Shown piece after piece: positions 34,942-43,295 of a DNA stretch of 64,000 nucleotides (position 1 is the first letter of the stretch; each line of letters opens with the position of its first letter). This DNA comes from Hyalangium versicolor (GTDB taxonomy: Bacteria; Myxococcota; Myxococcia; Myxococcales; Myxococcaceae): NCBI RefSeq assembly GCF_020103695.1, contig NZ_JAHXBF010000015.1, forward strand, positions 124,001-188,000, in the 5' to 3' direction. A model generated the notes under the pieces. It did not search any database. It saw only the letters and a list, made by a program, of their open reading frames with translations, and was not told the DNA's origin. Both the position numbers and the translations under genes were made by a program.

Positions 34942-36207
34942 ATGGACATGCCTGCCAAGAGACACCCGTCGTTGCCCCGCCCCATCCAGGGCGAGATGAA
35001 GCTGGAGAACTCGAACCGCCTGTTCGCCGAGGCGCAGCGGCTGGTCCCGGGTGCCACCCAGTCGCTCATGAAGCGGCCGGAGATGTTCTCCCCCGGTTCC
35101 TTCCCGGTCTTCCTGGCGCGCGGCCAGGGCGCGCTGGTGGAGGACGTCGATGGCCAGCAGTACATCGATTACATCTCCGGGCTGGGAGCCACCATGCTCG
35201 GCCATCAGCACCCGGCCATCGTGGACACCCTCCGCCAGAACATCGAGGGAGGCGTCATCCACTCCCTGCCCACGCCCGTCGAGGTCACCGCCGCGAAGAC
35301 GCTGATCGATCTCATCCCCGGCGCGGAGATGGCGCGCTTCTTCAAGACGGGTGCTGACGCGACGTCGGCCGCGGTGCGGCTGGCGCGCTACATCACCAAG
35401 AAGGAGCGCATCATCACGGTGGGCTACAACGGCTGGCACGATCACTTCATGTTCGACACACCGGGAATCCCCGCCGCTCTGGCCTCGCTCACGACGCGCA
35501 TGCCGCTCTTCACCGAGCCGGACGAGGCGGCGCTGCTCACCGCCATCGAGCAGAACGGCAAGCAGCTCGCGCTGGTGCTGCTCTCGGTGCCCTACAACCG
35601 CTCCCTGACGCGCGAGTTCCTGCAGAAGGTGCGCGAGACCTGCACCGCCCACGAGGTGCTGTTCGTGCTGGACGAGGTGGTGACGGGCTTCCGCCTGGCG
35701 CTCGGAGGCGTGCAGGAGTTCTACGGCGTGAAGGCCGACTTCGTGTGCCTCTCCAAGGCGCTCGCCTCGGGCATGCCGCTGTCGGCGGTGGCCGGGCCGA
35801 CGAAGCACCTGAGCAAGCTCAATGATCTGCAGGTGTCGACGACGTTCGGCGGGGAGCTGCTGACCCTGGCGGTGTGCGAGGCCGTGCTCAAGGAGTACCG
35901 CGAGCGTCCCTGCATCGAGCACATCGCCAACATGGGCCGGCGGCTGCGCGAGGGCATCAACGCCAAGGCCGAGCTGGCCGGCTCCTCGCTCCGGGTGATC
36001 GGCTACGACGCCATCCCCTTCTTCCGCTTCGCCAAGGATCCGGCGGAGCACGCCAAGCGCATGCAGCCGTTCCAGGGCGCCATGGCGCGCCGGGGCGTCC
36101 TGCTGCGCCGCGACGTGAACTTCATCACCGCGGCTCACACGCCTGAGCAGATCGACTACACGATCGACATGGCGGCCGAGGCGCTGCGGACCCTGTCCGC
36201 GAACTGA
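34942..36207 (+). CDS. mxcL: Aminotransferase for myxochelin B formation
   Basis: A class III, PLP-dependent aminotransferase of 421 residues, similar in type to glutamate-1-semialdehyde aminomutase. The PLP Lys is Lys272 (LSKALASGMP) and the cofactor-binding Asp is Asp244 (LDEVVTGF). In Stigmatella, MxcL aminates the myxochelin aldehyde released by the MxcG reductase domain to give myxochelin B; I assign the same role from context. ATG 34942 has GAGGA about six bases upstream; in-frame codons back to 34816 lie inside the MFS gene and have no support. Confidence 0.92.
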   Translation: MDMPAKRHPSLPRPIQGEMKLENSNRLFAEAQRLVPGATQSLMKRPEMFSPGSFPVFLARGQGALVEDVDGQQYIDYISGLGATMLGHQHPAIVDTLRQNIEGGVIHSLPTPVEVTAAKTLIDLIPGAEMARFFKTGADATSAAVRLARYITKKERIITVGYNGWHDHFMFDTPGIPAALASLTTRMPLFTEPDEAALLTAIEQNGKQLALVLLSVPYNRSLTREFLQKVRETCTAHEVLFVLDEVVTGFRLALGGVQEFYGVKADFVCLSKALASGMPLSAVAGPTKHLSKLNDLQVSTTFGGELLTLAVCEAVLKEYRERPCIEHIANMGRRLREGINAKAELAGSSLRVIGYDAIPFFRFAKDPAEHAKRMQPFQGAMARRGVLLRRDVNFITAAHTPEQIDYTIDMAAEALRTLSAN

Positions 36208-36282
36208 GCCGGGTCCGGCTCGTACGGCCTGAATGGAGCGTCCGCGCCGGAGCCCTGGAGGCCCGGGGCGGCGCTCACGCGA

Positions 36283-36825
36283 TCAGGACTGCTCGCCCTC
36301 GCCAGCCAGGTAGCTGAGGATCACCTCATCCAAGCTTTTCTCGGAGATGAGGTCCTCGCCGAACAAGGTCTCCACGCCCACCTCGTTGATCTTGGGCTGG
36401 ACCTTCATGGCGCGGGCGGCGGCGACTTCCGGAGGAAGCTGGGACGCGGCGGGCGGCGGAGGCGGTTTGGTGGCGGGAGCCTGCTGCTTGACCGGAGCGG
36501 GCTCGTCGGTGGCCAACTGGCCCGGCTGATAGTGCCGTGAGGCGCCGGCCTCGAAGCTGTCGTACACGCCGTTGATGAGGTTGCGCAGCATCTCCTTGTG
36601 CTGCTCCTCCATCAACTCACGGACGACCTCGGCGAGGTTCTCGGCGTTGAGGATGTCGGCGTACGACGTCTTCTTCGAGGCGAGGATGTTACCACCCACG
36701 AACAAGTGGGTGATGATGTGGGGATTGTTGACCCCCGAGTCCTCGGTCTGGACGTGGTAGACCTTCCCCTTGTGCTTGATGTTGTGGTTGAAGCCGGTGA
36801 CGGCCTTCTCGAAGGTTTTCGCCAT
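36283..36825 (-). CDS. Conserved hypothetical protein
   Basis: A 180-residue soluble protein without signal peptide or membrane helix. The first 90 residues form a compact region (GFNHNIKHKGKVYHVQTEDSG, then HLFVGGNILASKKTSYADI) that looks well conserved in style. A linker follows (about 110-135) rich in Pro and Ala, then an acidic C-terminal segment. I know no function. ATG 36825 was chosen because the ordered region begins there; the frame continues upstream in low-quality, Arg/Gly-rich sequence. It is divergent from carF over a 227-base spacer. Confidence 0.7.
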   Translation of the reverse strand: MAKTFEKAVTGFNHNIKHKGKVYHVQTEDSGVNNPHIITHLFVGGNILASKKTSYADILNAENLAEVVRELMEEQHKEMLRNLINGVYDSFEAGASRHYQPGQLATDEPAPVKQQAPATKPPPPPAASQLPPEVAAARAMKVQPKINEVGVETLFGEDLISEKSLDEVILSYLAGEGEQS

Positions 36826-37052
36826 GCCAGAGACGTCCGAAGCTAGCAGTGCACCTTGAGCGACACAAGGTAAGCGTCGCTCTCTCGTCTCCGGCCCCCC
36901 GCGCCTGGCTGCCTGACCCTCTGCCCCCACACCGGCGCCTGGCGACCGTCCATCCAAGCTCCGGCGCATTCGTTGAAAACCAGAATCCGGCTAGGCTACG
37001 TACGGTTCCGCTGTGAACAGCAGCCTCCACGGCGCTCCTACCCAGGTGTGAG

Positions 37053-37901
37053 ATGAAGAACAACGTCACCAACAAGGTCCGTCACCAGGACGCCCAGACC
37101 CTGGCCAAGGGCTACACGCGAGCCATCCGGCTGATGGACATCGGCAGCATCGTCATCTTCATGTCCCTGGAGGGGCTGCTGGCGTACCAGCTGTGGGGAA
37201 ACCCGCACATGGGGCCCTGGCTGCTGCTGAGCGCGGTGCTGGTGGGCTACCTGGCCGCGGACTTCGTGTCCGGCTTCGTCCACTGGATGGCGGACACCTG
37301 GGGCTCGGCGAACATGCCCGTGCTGGGCAAGGCCTTCGTTCGGCCCTTCCGCGAGCACCATGTGGACGAGAAGGCCATCACCCGCCACGACTTCATCGAG
37401 ACCAACGGCAACAACTGCGCGATCTCCATCCCGGTGGCCATCATGTGCGTGGCCATGCCCCACACCAGCTCCATGTGGGTGTTCCTGGCAGCCTCGCTGG
37501 GTTCGATGATCTTCTGGGTGATGGCGACCAACCAGTTCCACAAGTGGTCCCACCTGGACAACCCGCCGCCGGTCATCGCCTTCTTCCAGCGCGTGCACCT
37601 GATCCTGCCGCCGGCACACCACCAGATCCATCACACCGCGCCGTACAACAAGTACTACTGCATCACCGTGGGCTGGCTGAACAAGCCTCTGCTGATGATC
37701 GGCTTCTTCACCACGCTGGAGCGGATCGTCACCTGGGCCACCGGGCTGCTGCCGCGCCAGGACGACATCGGCACGGAGGCCGCCACGGCGCTCGTGGCCT
37801 CCGCCGCCGAGGGCGAGGCTCCTGTGGTGCAAGCCGCCAAGGCACTGCTGGAGCGCACCGAGGACGCTGACTCCGTGTCCTCCGCGCGCCCGTCGGCCTG
37901 A
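37053..37901 (+). CDS. carF: Plasmenylethanolamine desaturase CarF
   Basis: An integral membrane desaturase of 282 residues of the CarF/TMEM189 (PEDS1) family, which makes the vinyl-ether bond of plasmalogens. In Myxococcus xanthus CarF is needed for the singlet-oxygen/light signal that turns on carotenoid synthesis. Metal-binding His are visible: His77 (FVHWMADTWG), His102-103 and His112 (EHHVDEKAITRHD), His163 and His167 (FHKWSHLD), His189-190 and His193-194 (PAHHQIHHTAPYN). Helices lie at about 27-50, 55-75, 120-145 and 145-160. Length and motif order fit CarF closely. The nearest neighbours are not car genes. Confidence 0.93.
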   Translation: MKNNVTNKVRHQDAQTLAKGYTRAIRLMDIGSIVIFMSLEGLLAYQLWGNPHMGPWLLLSAVLVGYLAADFVSGFVHWMADTWGSANMPVLGKAFVRPFREHHVDEKAITRHDFIETNGNNCAISIPVAIMCVAMPHTSSMWVFLAASLGSMIFWVMATNQFHKWSHLDNPPPVIAFFQRVHLILPPAHHQIHHTAPYNKYYCITVGWLNKPLLMIGFFTTLERIVTWATGLLPRQDDIGTEAATALVASAAEGEAPVVQAAKALLERTEDADSVSSARPSA

Positions 37902-37917
37902 GGGCCGGCAGCAGCGC

Positions 37918-38730
37918 CTAGAAGCTCAGGTCCACCTGCTCCGCGGAGGGGATGGGGCGCCCCAGGAAGCGCGCTCCTACCTCCACGAAGCGCTCGGGCA
38001 CGTCCGTGACGTAGTAGCCATGCGTCGTGGGCGAGCCCTCGGGAGCCAGCAGCTCGCGCTGGGTGAGGAGCTCCGCCACCGCCTCGGCCGTGGCCTCCGC
38101 CGAGTCCACCAGCGCCATGCTCGGCCCCACCACCTCGGCGATCACGCCCTTGAGCAGCGGGTAGTGCGTGCACCCCAGCACCAGCGTGTCCACGCCCTCC
38201 CGAGCGAAGTCCGCCAGGTACTCGCGCGCGACCAGGTGCGGCACCTCACCCACGGTCCACCCCTCCTCCGCCAGCGGGACGAAGAGCGGGCAGGCTCGCG
38301 CCTTCACCCGGACGTGGGGCTCGGCTGCCTGCAGTTCACGCTGGTAGGCGCCGGACTTGATGGTGCCCGGCGTGCCGATGACGCCTACCCCGCCACCCTT
38401 GGTCCGCTGCAGTGCCGCGCGAGCTCCGGGAGCGATCACCCCCAGCACCGGCACCGGCAGCGCCGAGGACAGTGCGGGCAGCGCCACCGCCGAGGCCGTG
38501 TTGCAGGCCACCACCAGCAGCTTGATGCCGCGCTCGAGGAGGAACTGCGCGTTCTTGAGTGAGTAGCGCGTCACCACCTCACCAGACTTGGTGCCGTAAG
38601 GGACGCGCGCCGTGTCGCCCAGGTAGAGGGTGCTCTCGTGAGGGAGTCGGGTCATCAGCGCCTTGAGGACGGTGAGCCCTCCGACGCCCGAGTCGAACAC
38701 CCCGATGGGACCGTGGCTGCCTTGCCGCAT
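37918..38730 (-). CDS. murI: Glutamate racemase
   Basis: A cofactor-independent racemase of 270 residues that makes D-glutamate for peptidoglycan. GVFDSGVGGLTV is at the N-terminus. The two catalytic cysteines are Cys76 (VVACNTAS) and Cys187 (LGCTHYPLL), and the family Asp12 and Ser13 are present. ATG 38730 begins just before the fold; a TTG at 38760 in frame would add ten residues without support. The gene is convergent with carF, with 16 bases between stops. Confidence 0.96.
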   Translation of the reverse strand: MRQGSHGPIGVFDSGVGGLTVLKALMTRLPHESTLYLGDTARVPYGTKSGEVVTRYSLKNAQFLLERGIKLLVVACNTASAVALPALSSALPVPVLGVIAPGARAALQRTKGGGVGVIGTPGTIKSGAYQRELQAAEPHVRVKARACPLFVPLAEEGWTVGEVPHLVAREYLADFAREGVDTLVLGCTHYPLLKGVIAEVVGPSMALVDSAEATAEAVAELLTQRELLAPEGSPTTHGYYVTDVPERFVEVGARFLGRPIPSAEQVDLSF

Positions 38731-38773
38731 ACCCGGAGTCCCTATCACATTTGATGCCAACGCCCACTTCGCC

Positions 38774-38818
38774 CCCCAAAAGCGAAGAGGGCCGGGGTTG
38801 TGTCCCCGACCCTCTCGC
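38774..38818 (-). terminator. Intrinsic terminator of the three-repeat lipoprotein gene
   Basis: On the minus strand a GC-rich stem of about 15 pairs (38782-38818; one bulge and one mismatch, six-base loop) is followed directly by CTTTTG. It lies 25 bases after the stop of the gene at 38844 and before murI, so it should insulate murI from read-through. Confidence 0.75.
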
Positions 38819-38843
38819 TGCCCCTGCTTTCAGCCGACCTGGG

Positions 38844-39860
38844 TTACTGGCGGTACATCACCACTTCCAGCGAGTTGTTGGGGCCCGGGTACTGGTCAGC
38901 GGCCACCTGGAGCGAGCCGATGTTGGGGTTGGAGCGGTACTCCACGTTGTTGGACGTCTTCGCGTACAGGGAGATCTTGTAGTTGCCCGGCCGCAGGTGC
39001 CTGTAGACGATGGGCTTGCCGCTGCACGGGTGCCAGTCACCCGAGTTCCCGTAGACCCACGCGCCCGTGGAGACATCCTGGAGGTTCACACCCACTTCCA
39101 TGGTGCCCGCCGGATCGATCTGGGCACAGTCGAAGTTCACCGAGCCATCCGAGAACCGCCAGGAGAGGGAGGCGCCGCCATCGGTCAGCCGGTAGGAGGC
39201 GAAGACGGGATCATACGGCTGCGTCGTCAGCGGCCCGGTGGCGTAGTAGAGCGCCTCGCCCTGGAAGCCGATCGCCGTGAAGGAGATGGTGTGGTTGCCC
39301 GGCGACATGTACCCCGTCTTCAGGCCCGGCGTGGACTGCCCCTGGACGCACGGGAAGGGGTCGGCGACACGCACCCCGTCGAGGAAGATCTCCACCGCCT
39401 GGACACCCGCCTGGCTGCAGCTCTGGTTCCCCGGGAAGGTCCAGTTCAGGTACGCGTAGGACTCCTGCTGGCCCACGGGCGCCAGGTCGATGGTCACTCG
39501 CGCATCGCCGTTGATGGTGAAGGTGCCCGCGCCCTCGAACACGACCACCCCGCGGTAGTCGACGGCCTCGAGGTGGAAGCTGTACGTGCCAGGCGCGAAG
39601 TCATGCAGGGTGATGCCATCCACGCCCGAGGTGCTGCACCCGTACTCGCCGTTGTTGAGCAGCGTCTCGCCGGGGATGGTGATGTTGACGCCGTACACGT
39701 CACGCGCCTGATCGCAGCGCAGGCCATCGAGCGTCCAGAGGAACGTCACGTCGCCCGACCGGGCCGGCTCGGGGTGGCAGCTGTGACAGTCGTCTTCGAT
39801 GATGCAGCCGGTTGACAGTGATGTGATGCAGAGGAATGCGATGAGCAGTCGGGAGTTCAT
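38844..39860 (-). CDS. Lipoprotein with three repeated beta-sandwich domains
   Basis: A 338-residue lipoprotein (lipobox STGC, Cys19). Three related units of about 100 residues follow, each opening with a (L/F)xW-like strand and a Cys (FLWTLDGLRC, LNWTFPGNQSC, LSWRFSDGSVNFDC) and holding a later PGTY/PGNH/PGNY turn. Each repeat has a likely Cys pair. The fold resembles carboxypeptidase-regulatory or PEGA-like beta-sandwiches. ATG 39860 starts the signal peptide. Probably a surface protein of unknown function, transcribed divergently from the tol operon. Confidence 0.75.
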   Translation of the reverse strand: MNSRLLIAFLCITSLSTGCIIEDDCHSCHPEPARSGDVTFLWTLDGLRCDQARDVYGVNITIPGETLLNNGEYGCSTSGVDGITLHDFAPGTYSFHLEAVDYRGVVVFEGAGTFTINGDARVTIDLAPVGQQESYAYLNWTFPGNQSCSQAGVQAVEIFLDGVRVADPFPCVQGQSTPGLKTGYMSPGNHTISFTAIGFQGEALYYATGPLTTQPYDPVFASYRLTDGGASLSWRFSDGSVNFDCAQIDPAGTMEVGVNLQDVSTGAWVYGNSGDWHPCSGKPIVYRHLRPGNYKISLYAKTSNNVEYRSNPNIGSLQVAADQYPGPNNSLEVVMYRQ

Positions 39861-40024
39861 AGGGGCATCCGCTTGGCGTTGAGAGGAGCGACCGGGCATC
39901 CAGCCCGTTGTGCCCTTTCGGACGGGACCCTCCAGGAATTATTCACCCCTGCCCCCGGAGGTAACCAGCCTGCCTCGCGGGGTTTGTTTGACCACCCCGG
40001 ATCGGAGTGCTACGGCCTGAGCCC

Positions 40025-40732
40025 ATGATGTCGCACCTGCCCCTGGCGCTCGGCGCCATGAACTACCTGGAGATCATCCGCAGCGCCTCGCTCATTGAAC
40101 TGAGCGTGTTGGTGCTGCTGATGGGGGTGTCCGTCAGCTCCTGGGCACTCATTGTCATGAAGCAGTCCCAGCTCTCCCGGGCTCGCGCACAGTCACTCAC
40201 CTTTCTGGACACCTTCTGGAAGGCGACGCGGCTGGAGGTCATCTACCAGTCGGCGCAGAAGCTGGAGGGCTCGCCGCTGTCGAAGGTGTTCTGCGCCGGC
40301 TACGAGGAGCTGTCCAAGCTGGCCCAAGCGAAGGAGGGCGCGGACGGAGCAATGAGCGACAAGCTGGGCGGCATCGAGAACGTGGAGCGGGCGTTGAACC
40401 GGGCGGCCACCTCGCAGATCACCGAGTTGGAGGCGCGGGTTCCGTTCCTGGGCACGGTGGGCGCGGCGGCTCCGTTCGTGGGCCTGTTCGGCACGGTGAT
40501 TGGCATCCTCAACGCGTTCAACGAGATCGCCGACAAGGGCAACGCCACGCTGTCCACGGTGGCCGCGCCGGTGGGCAACGCGCTGTTCGCCACGGCGGCG
40601 GGCCTGTTCGCGGCCATTCCGGCGGTGGTGGCCTACAACTCGTTCGTCAGCCGCATCAAGGTGTTCGACACGGAGATGGCCAACTTCTCGGCGGACTTCC
40701 TCAACATCATCAAGCGGCACTTCTTCAAGTAG
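40025..40732 (+). CDS. tolQ: TolQ/ExbB-type proton channel protein
   Basis: An inner-membrane protein of 235 residues (MotA/TolQ/ExbB family) that forms, with TolR, a proton-driven motor. It has three helices (about 10-40, 140-165 and 180-205) with the family segment GTVGAAAPFVGLFGTVIGI and APVGNALFATAAGLFAAIPA. ATG 40025 is chosen; the in-frame GTG at 40007 and the ATGs at 40028 and 40058 are possible, and none has a strong Shine-Dalgarno. It heads the tolQ-R-A-B set; TolQ is favoured over ExbB because tolB is present. Confidence 0.9.
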   Translation: MMSHLPLALGAMNYLEIIRSASLIELSVLVLLMGVSVSSWALIVMKQSQLSRARAQSLTFLDTFWKATRLEVIYQSAQKLEGSPLSKVFCAGYEELSKLAQAKEGADGAMSDKLGGIENVERALNRAATSQITELEARVPFLGTVGAAAPFVGLFGTVIGILNAFNEIADKGNATLSTVAAPVGNALFATAAGLFAAIPAVVAYNSFVSRIKVFDTEMANFSADFLNIIKRHFFK

Positions 40733-40743
40733 GAGGCTCGGCC

Positions 40744-41244
40744 ATGGGCATGGGCGGAGGCAACAAGGGCCAGAGCCGCGTCACCATGAGCGAGATCAAC
40801 GTCACGCCCATGGTGGACGTGATGTTGGTGCTGCTCATCATCTTCATGGTCACCGCGCCCCTCATCCAGCAGGGCGTCAAGGTGAACCTGCCCGAGGCCA
40901 AGGCCGCTCCGGTGGAGGCCTCCGAGAAGAAGCTGGTGCTCTCCATCGACGCCGGGCGCCGCGTCTTCATCGGCGACGCGGAGGTGGAGCTCGAGGAGCT
41001 AGAGAAGAAGCTGGCCGCCAACGCCAAGGCCCAGGCCGACAAGGAGATCTACCTCCATGCGGACCGGGATGTGCCCTACGGCGTCGTCGTGGAGGTGATG
41101 GCCGCGGCCCAGCGCGCTGGCATCTCCAACGTGGGGATGATCACCGACCCGACGGCGGCTCCGGCGGCGTCCAAGGGAGGAGCGAAGCCGGACCCGGCAG
41201 GGGGCTCAGCGGGGTCCAAGCCCAAGAAGGAGGCGAAGCGCTAG
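40744..41244 (+). CDS. tolR: TolR/ExbD-type protein
   Basis: A 166-residue partner of TolQ. It has a short cytoplasmic N-terminus, one transmembrane helix (about 20-42) with the family motif INVTPMVDVMLVLLIIFMV, in which Asp25 is the proton-carrying residue, and a periplasmic domain. The last 30 residues are a Lys/Gly/Pro-rich tail longer than usual. GGAGG lies eight bases before the ATG. Spacing to tolQ and to the next gene is 11 and 3 bases. Confidence 0.93.
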   Translation: MGMGGGNKGQSRVTMSEINVTPMVDVMLVLLIIFMVTAPLIQQGVKVNLPEAKAAPVEASEKKLVLSIDAGRRVFIGDAEVELEELEKKLAANAKAQADKEIYLHADRDVPYGVVVEVMAAAQRAGISNVGMITDPTAAPAASKGGAKPDPAGGSAGSKPKKEAKR

Positions 41245-41247
41245 CCC

Positions 41248-42024
41248 ATGGCCTTTCACCCGGCCGTCTCCCAGAGCATGCTCGTGTCCCGGCCCTCGCG
41301 GCTGGGCATCTTCCTCGGCGTGTCCGTGGCGGGCCATGGCCTGCTCCTCGTCGTGGGCATGCTCTATTCGTTCCTGACCTCCGGGCCCAAGGTGGACCCG
41401 AACATCCCCGTCATCAAGGCGTCCCTGGTGCGCCTGGGCAAGCCGCGCGATCAGAAGCTGCTGCCCCGCAAGGAAGAGCCTCCTCCGCCTCCCAAGGAGG
41501 TCAAGGCCCCGCCCGCCCCGCCCTCCGCCGAGCCTCCCAAGCCTCCCTCCCCCACGGCCGCTCCCGTCCTGCCGGCGAAGCCTCAGCCCGCGCCCGCTCC
41601 GCAGAAGGGCGACACGTCCGCGGAGGACCGGCGCAAGCGGCTCTTTGGCGCCTTCGACAAGACGGCGAAGAAGGTTCCCGAGGATGAGTTGGAGGGCGCC
41701 GAGGACGGCGATCCGAGCGGAGACTCCGCCACCGCCGAGGGCGAGCGCTACTACGCGCTGCTCTCCTCCCAGGTGCGCCGCAACTATAACGTCGCGGACA
41801 CCATCCCCGATGCCGAGCGCATGTACCTCAAGGCCCTGGTGCAGATGCGCCTGGGTCGAGCCGGTGAGGTCATCGAGACGAAGCTGACCTCGGCCAGCGG
41901 GAACGATCTCTTCGATGCCGCGGTTCTCGCCGCGGTGAAGAAAGCCTCGCCCTTCTCTCCTCCCCCCGATCACCTGCGCGATTCGCTCCAGAAGCAGGGG
42001 ATCGTCCTGGAGTTCCGCCCGTGA
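41248..42024 (+). CDS. tolA: TolA/TonB-type energy-transducing protein
   Basis: A 258-residue inner-membrane-anchored periplasmic protein. One helix (about 18-42) is followed by a Pro/Lys/Glu-rich spacer (about 70-125), an acidic stretch and a C-terminal domain with the TonB/TolA pattern (about 165-258, RYYALLSSQVRRNYNVAD, then VIETKLTSASGNDLFDAAVL). It links TolQR to outer-membrane partners. The long helical spacer of E. coli TolA is replaced by a Pro-rich one, nearer to TonB, so it might also energise receptors. Its stop overlaps tolB (GTGA). Confidence 0.85.
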   Translation: MAFHPAVSQSMLVSRPSRLGIFLGVSVAGHGLLLVVGMLYSFLTSGPKVDPNIPVIKASLVRLGKPRDQKLLPRKEEPPPPPKEVKAPPAPPSAEPPKPPSPTAAPVLPAKPQPAPAPQKGDTSAEDRRKRLFGAFDKTAKKVPEDELEGAEDGDPSGDSATAEGERYYALLSSQVRRNYNVADTIPDAERMYLKALVQMRLGRAGEVIETKLTSASGNDLFDAAVLAAVKKASPFSPPPDHLRDSLQKQGIVLEFRP

Positions 42025-43295
42025 AAGCCCTCCTCATCTCGCTGCTGCTCCTCCCGATCGCGGCGCTCGCCCAGGCCCCGGTCATCCAGATTTCCGGCGC
42101 CAACTTCCGCCCTCTGCCCCTGGCCGTCCCCGCGCCCCTGACCGTGGACGACGGCGGGAAGAAGGCCGCCAACGACTTCGACGCGCCCTTTCTCTTCGAC
42201 CTGCGCGCCTCCGGCATCTTCCAGGTGCTGGATCGCGCCAGCTTCACGGCCGACGCCAAGGAGGGAATCACCGCCGGCAGCATCAACTTCGCGCGCTGGA
42301 CGGACGTGGGCGCCGAATCGCTCGTGAAGGTCCAACTGGGCGCCGAGGGGGCCACGCTGCGCGGTGAGCTGCGGCTCTTCAACGTGGGCACCGGCCGCGA
42401 GGACCTCAAGGTCAGCCACGACGTGCCCGCCTCCGAGCCCCGGCAGCTGGCGCACTTCCTCGCGGACGCGCTCTACCGCCACCTCACCCGCGAGCCCAGC
42501 CCCTTCCTCACCCACATCACTTTCGTGCGGAAGACGGGCTCCAACCGCGACGTCTGGGTGTCCGACTGGGACGGCAACAACGCCCGCGCCCTCACCAACG
42601 GCGGCATCAACCTGCTGCCCGCCCTCGGGCCCGGAGGCGTCGTGGGCTACACCTCGTACCGCAAGGGCCGGCCGGACCTCTACGTGCAGAAGCCTGGCGA
42701 GGAGGCTCGCGCGCTGGTGCAGAACGGGCAGATGGCCACCGGCATCGCCTGGTCTCCGGACGGCAAGCGCATCGCCTACGCCCTGGCCGAGGGCGAGAGC
42801 ACCCAGCTCTATGTGGCCAACGCGGATGGCAGCTCTCCCAAGGCCATCACCGACACGCCCTACGGCATCAACTCGAGCCCGAGCTGGTCTCCGGACGGCA
42901 AGCGCATCGCCTTCGTGTCCAACCGGGGCGGCTCGCCGCAAATCTACGTGATGAACGCGGACGGCTCGAACCCCAAGCGGCTCACCTTCCAGGGCAACTA
43001 CAACCAGACTCCGGACTGGTCTCCCCGAGGCGACCTCATCGCCTTCACCGCGCGCGATGAGCGCAACGCGTTCGATCTCTTCAACGTCAACGTCGACACC
43101 GGGAAGATCAGCCGCCTCACGCAGGACCAGGGCAACAACGAGGAGCCTGTCTTCTCTCCCAACGGCCGCCTCGTCCTCTTCACCTCCACTCGCGATGGCT
43201 CGCCCCGGCTCTATGTCATGACGGCGGACGGCAACAACCAGATCGCCCTGCCCATGGAGAAGAGCGGCGGTCTGACTCCCGACTGGGCTCCATGA
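42021..43295 (+). CDS. tolB: Tol-Pal system beta-propeller protein TolB
   Basis: A periplasmic protein of 424 residues. The signal peptide ends near ALA18. An N-terminal alpha/beta domain (about 20-155) is followed by a six-bladed propeller with WSPDGKRIA, SPSWSPDGKRIAFVSNRGG and related TolB/WD-like repeats (about 160-424). It normally bridges TolA, Pal and outer-membrane proteins during envelope constriction. The GTG start overlaps the tolA stop. No pal gene follows, unlike in most proteobacterial tol operons; the next gene is an aminotransferase coupled by an ATGA overlap. Confidence 0.94.
   Translation: MKALLISLLLLPIAALAQAPVIQISGANFRPLPLAVPAPLTVDDGGKKAANDFDAPFLFDLRASGIFQVLDRASFTADAKEGITAGSINFARWTDVGAESLVKVQLGAEGATLRGELRLFNVGTGREDLKVSHDVPASEPRQLAHFLADALYRHLTREPSPFLTHITFVRKTGSNRDVWVSDWDGNNARALTNGGINLLPALGPGGVVGYTSYRKGRPDLYVQKPGEEARALVQNGQMATGIAWSPDGKRIAYALAEGESTQLYVANADGSSPKAITDTPYGINSSPSWSPDGKRIAFVSNRGGSPQIYVMNADGSNPKRLTFQGNYNQTPDWSPRGDLIAFTARDERNAFDLFNVNVDTGKISRLTQDQGNNEEPVFSPNGRLVLFTSTRDGSPRLYVMTADGNNQIALPMEKSGGLTPDWAP

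Noticed and set aside
36853..36871. ACCTTG/CAAGGT inverted repeat as a confident operator
   Set aside because: Six-base arms are expected by chance in a spacer of this length; mentioned only in a finding.
40025..42024. exbB-exbD-tonB system dedicated to the myxochelin receptor
   Set aside because: tolB follows in a coupled arrangement, and the cluster is separated from the mxc genes by four unrelated genes; tolQRA is the better reading, though the TolA-like protein is TonB-like in its linker.
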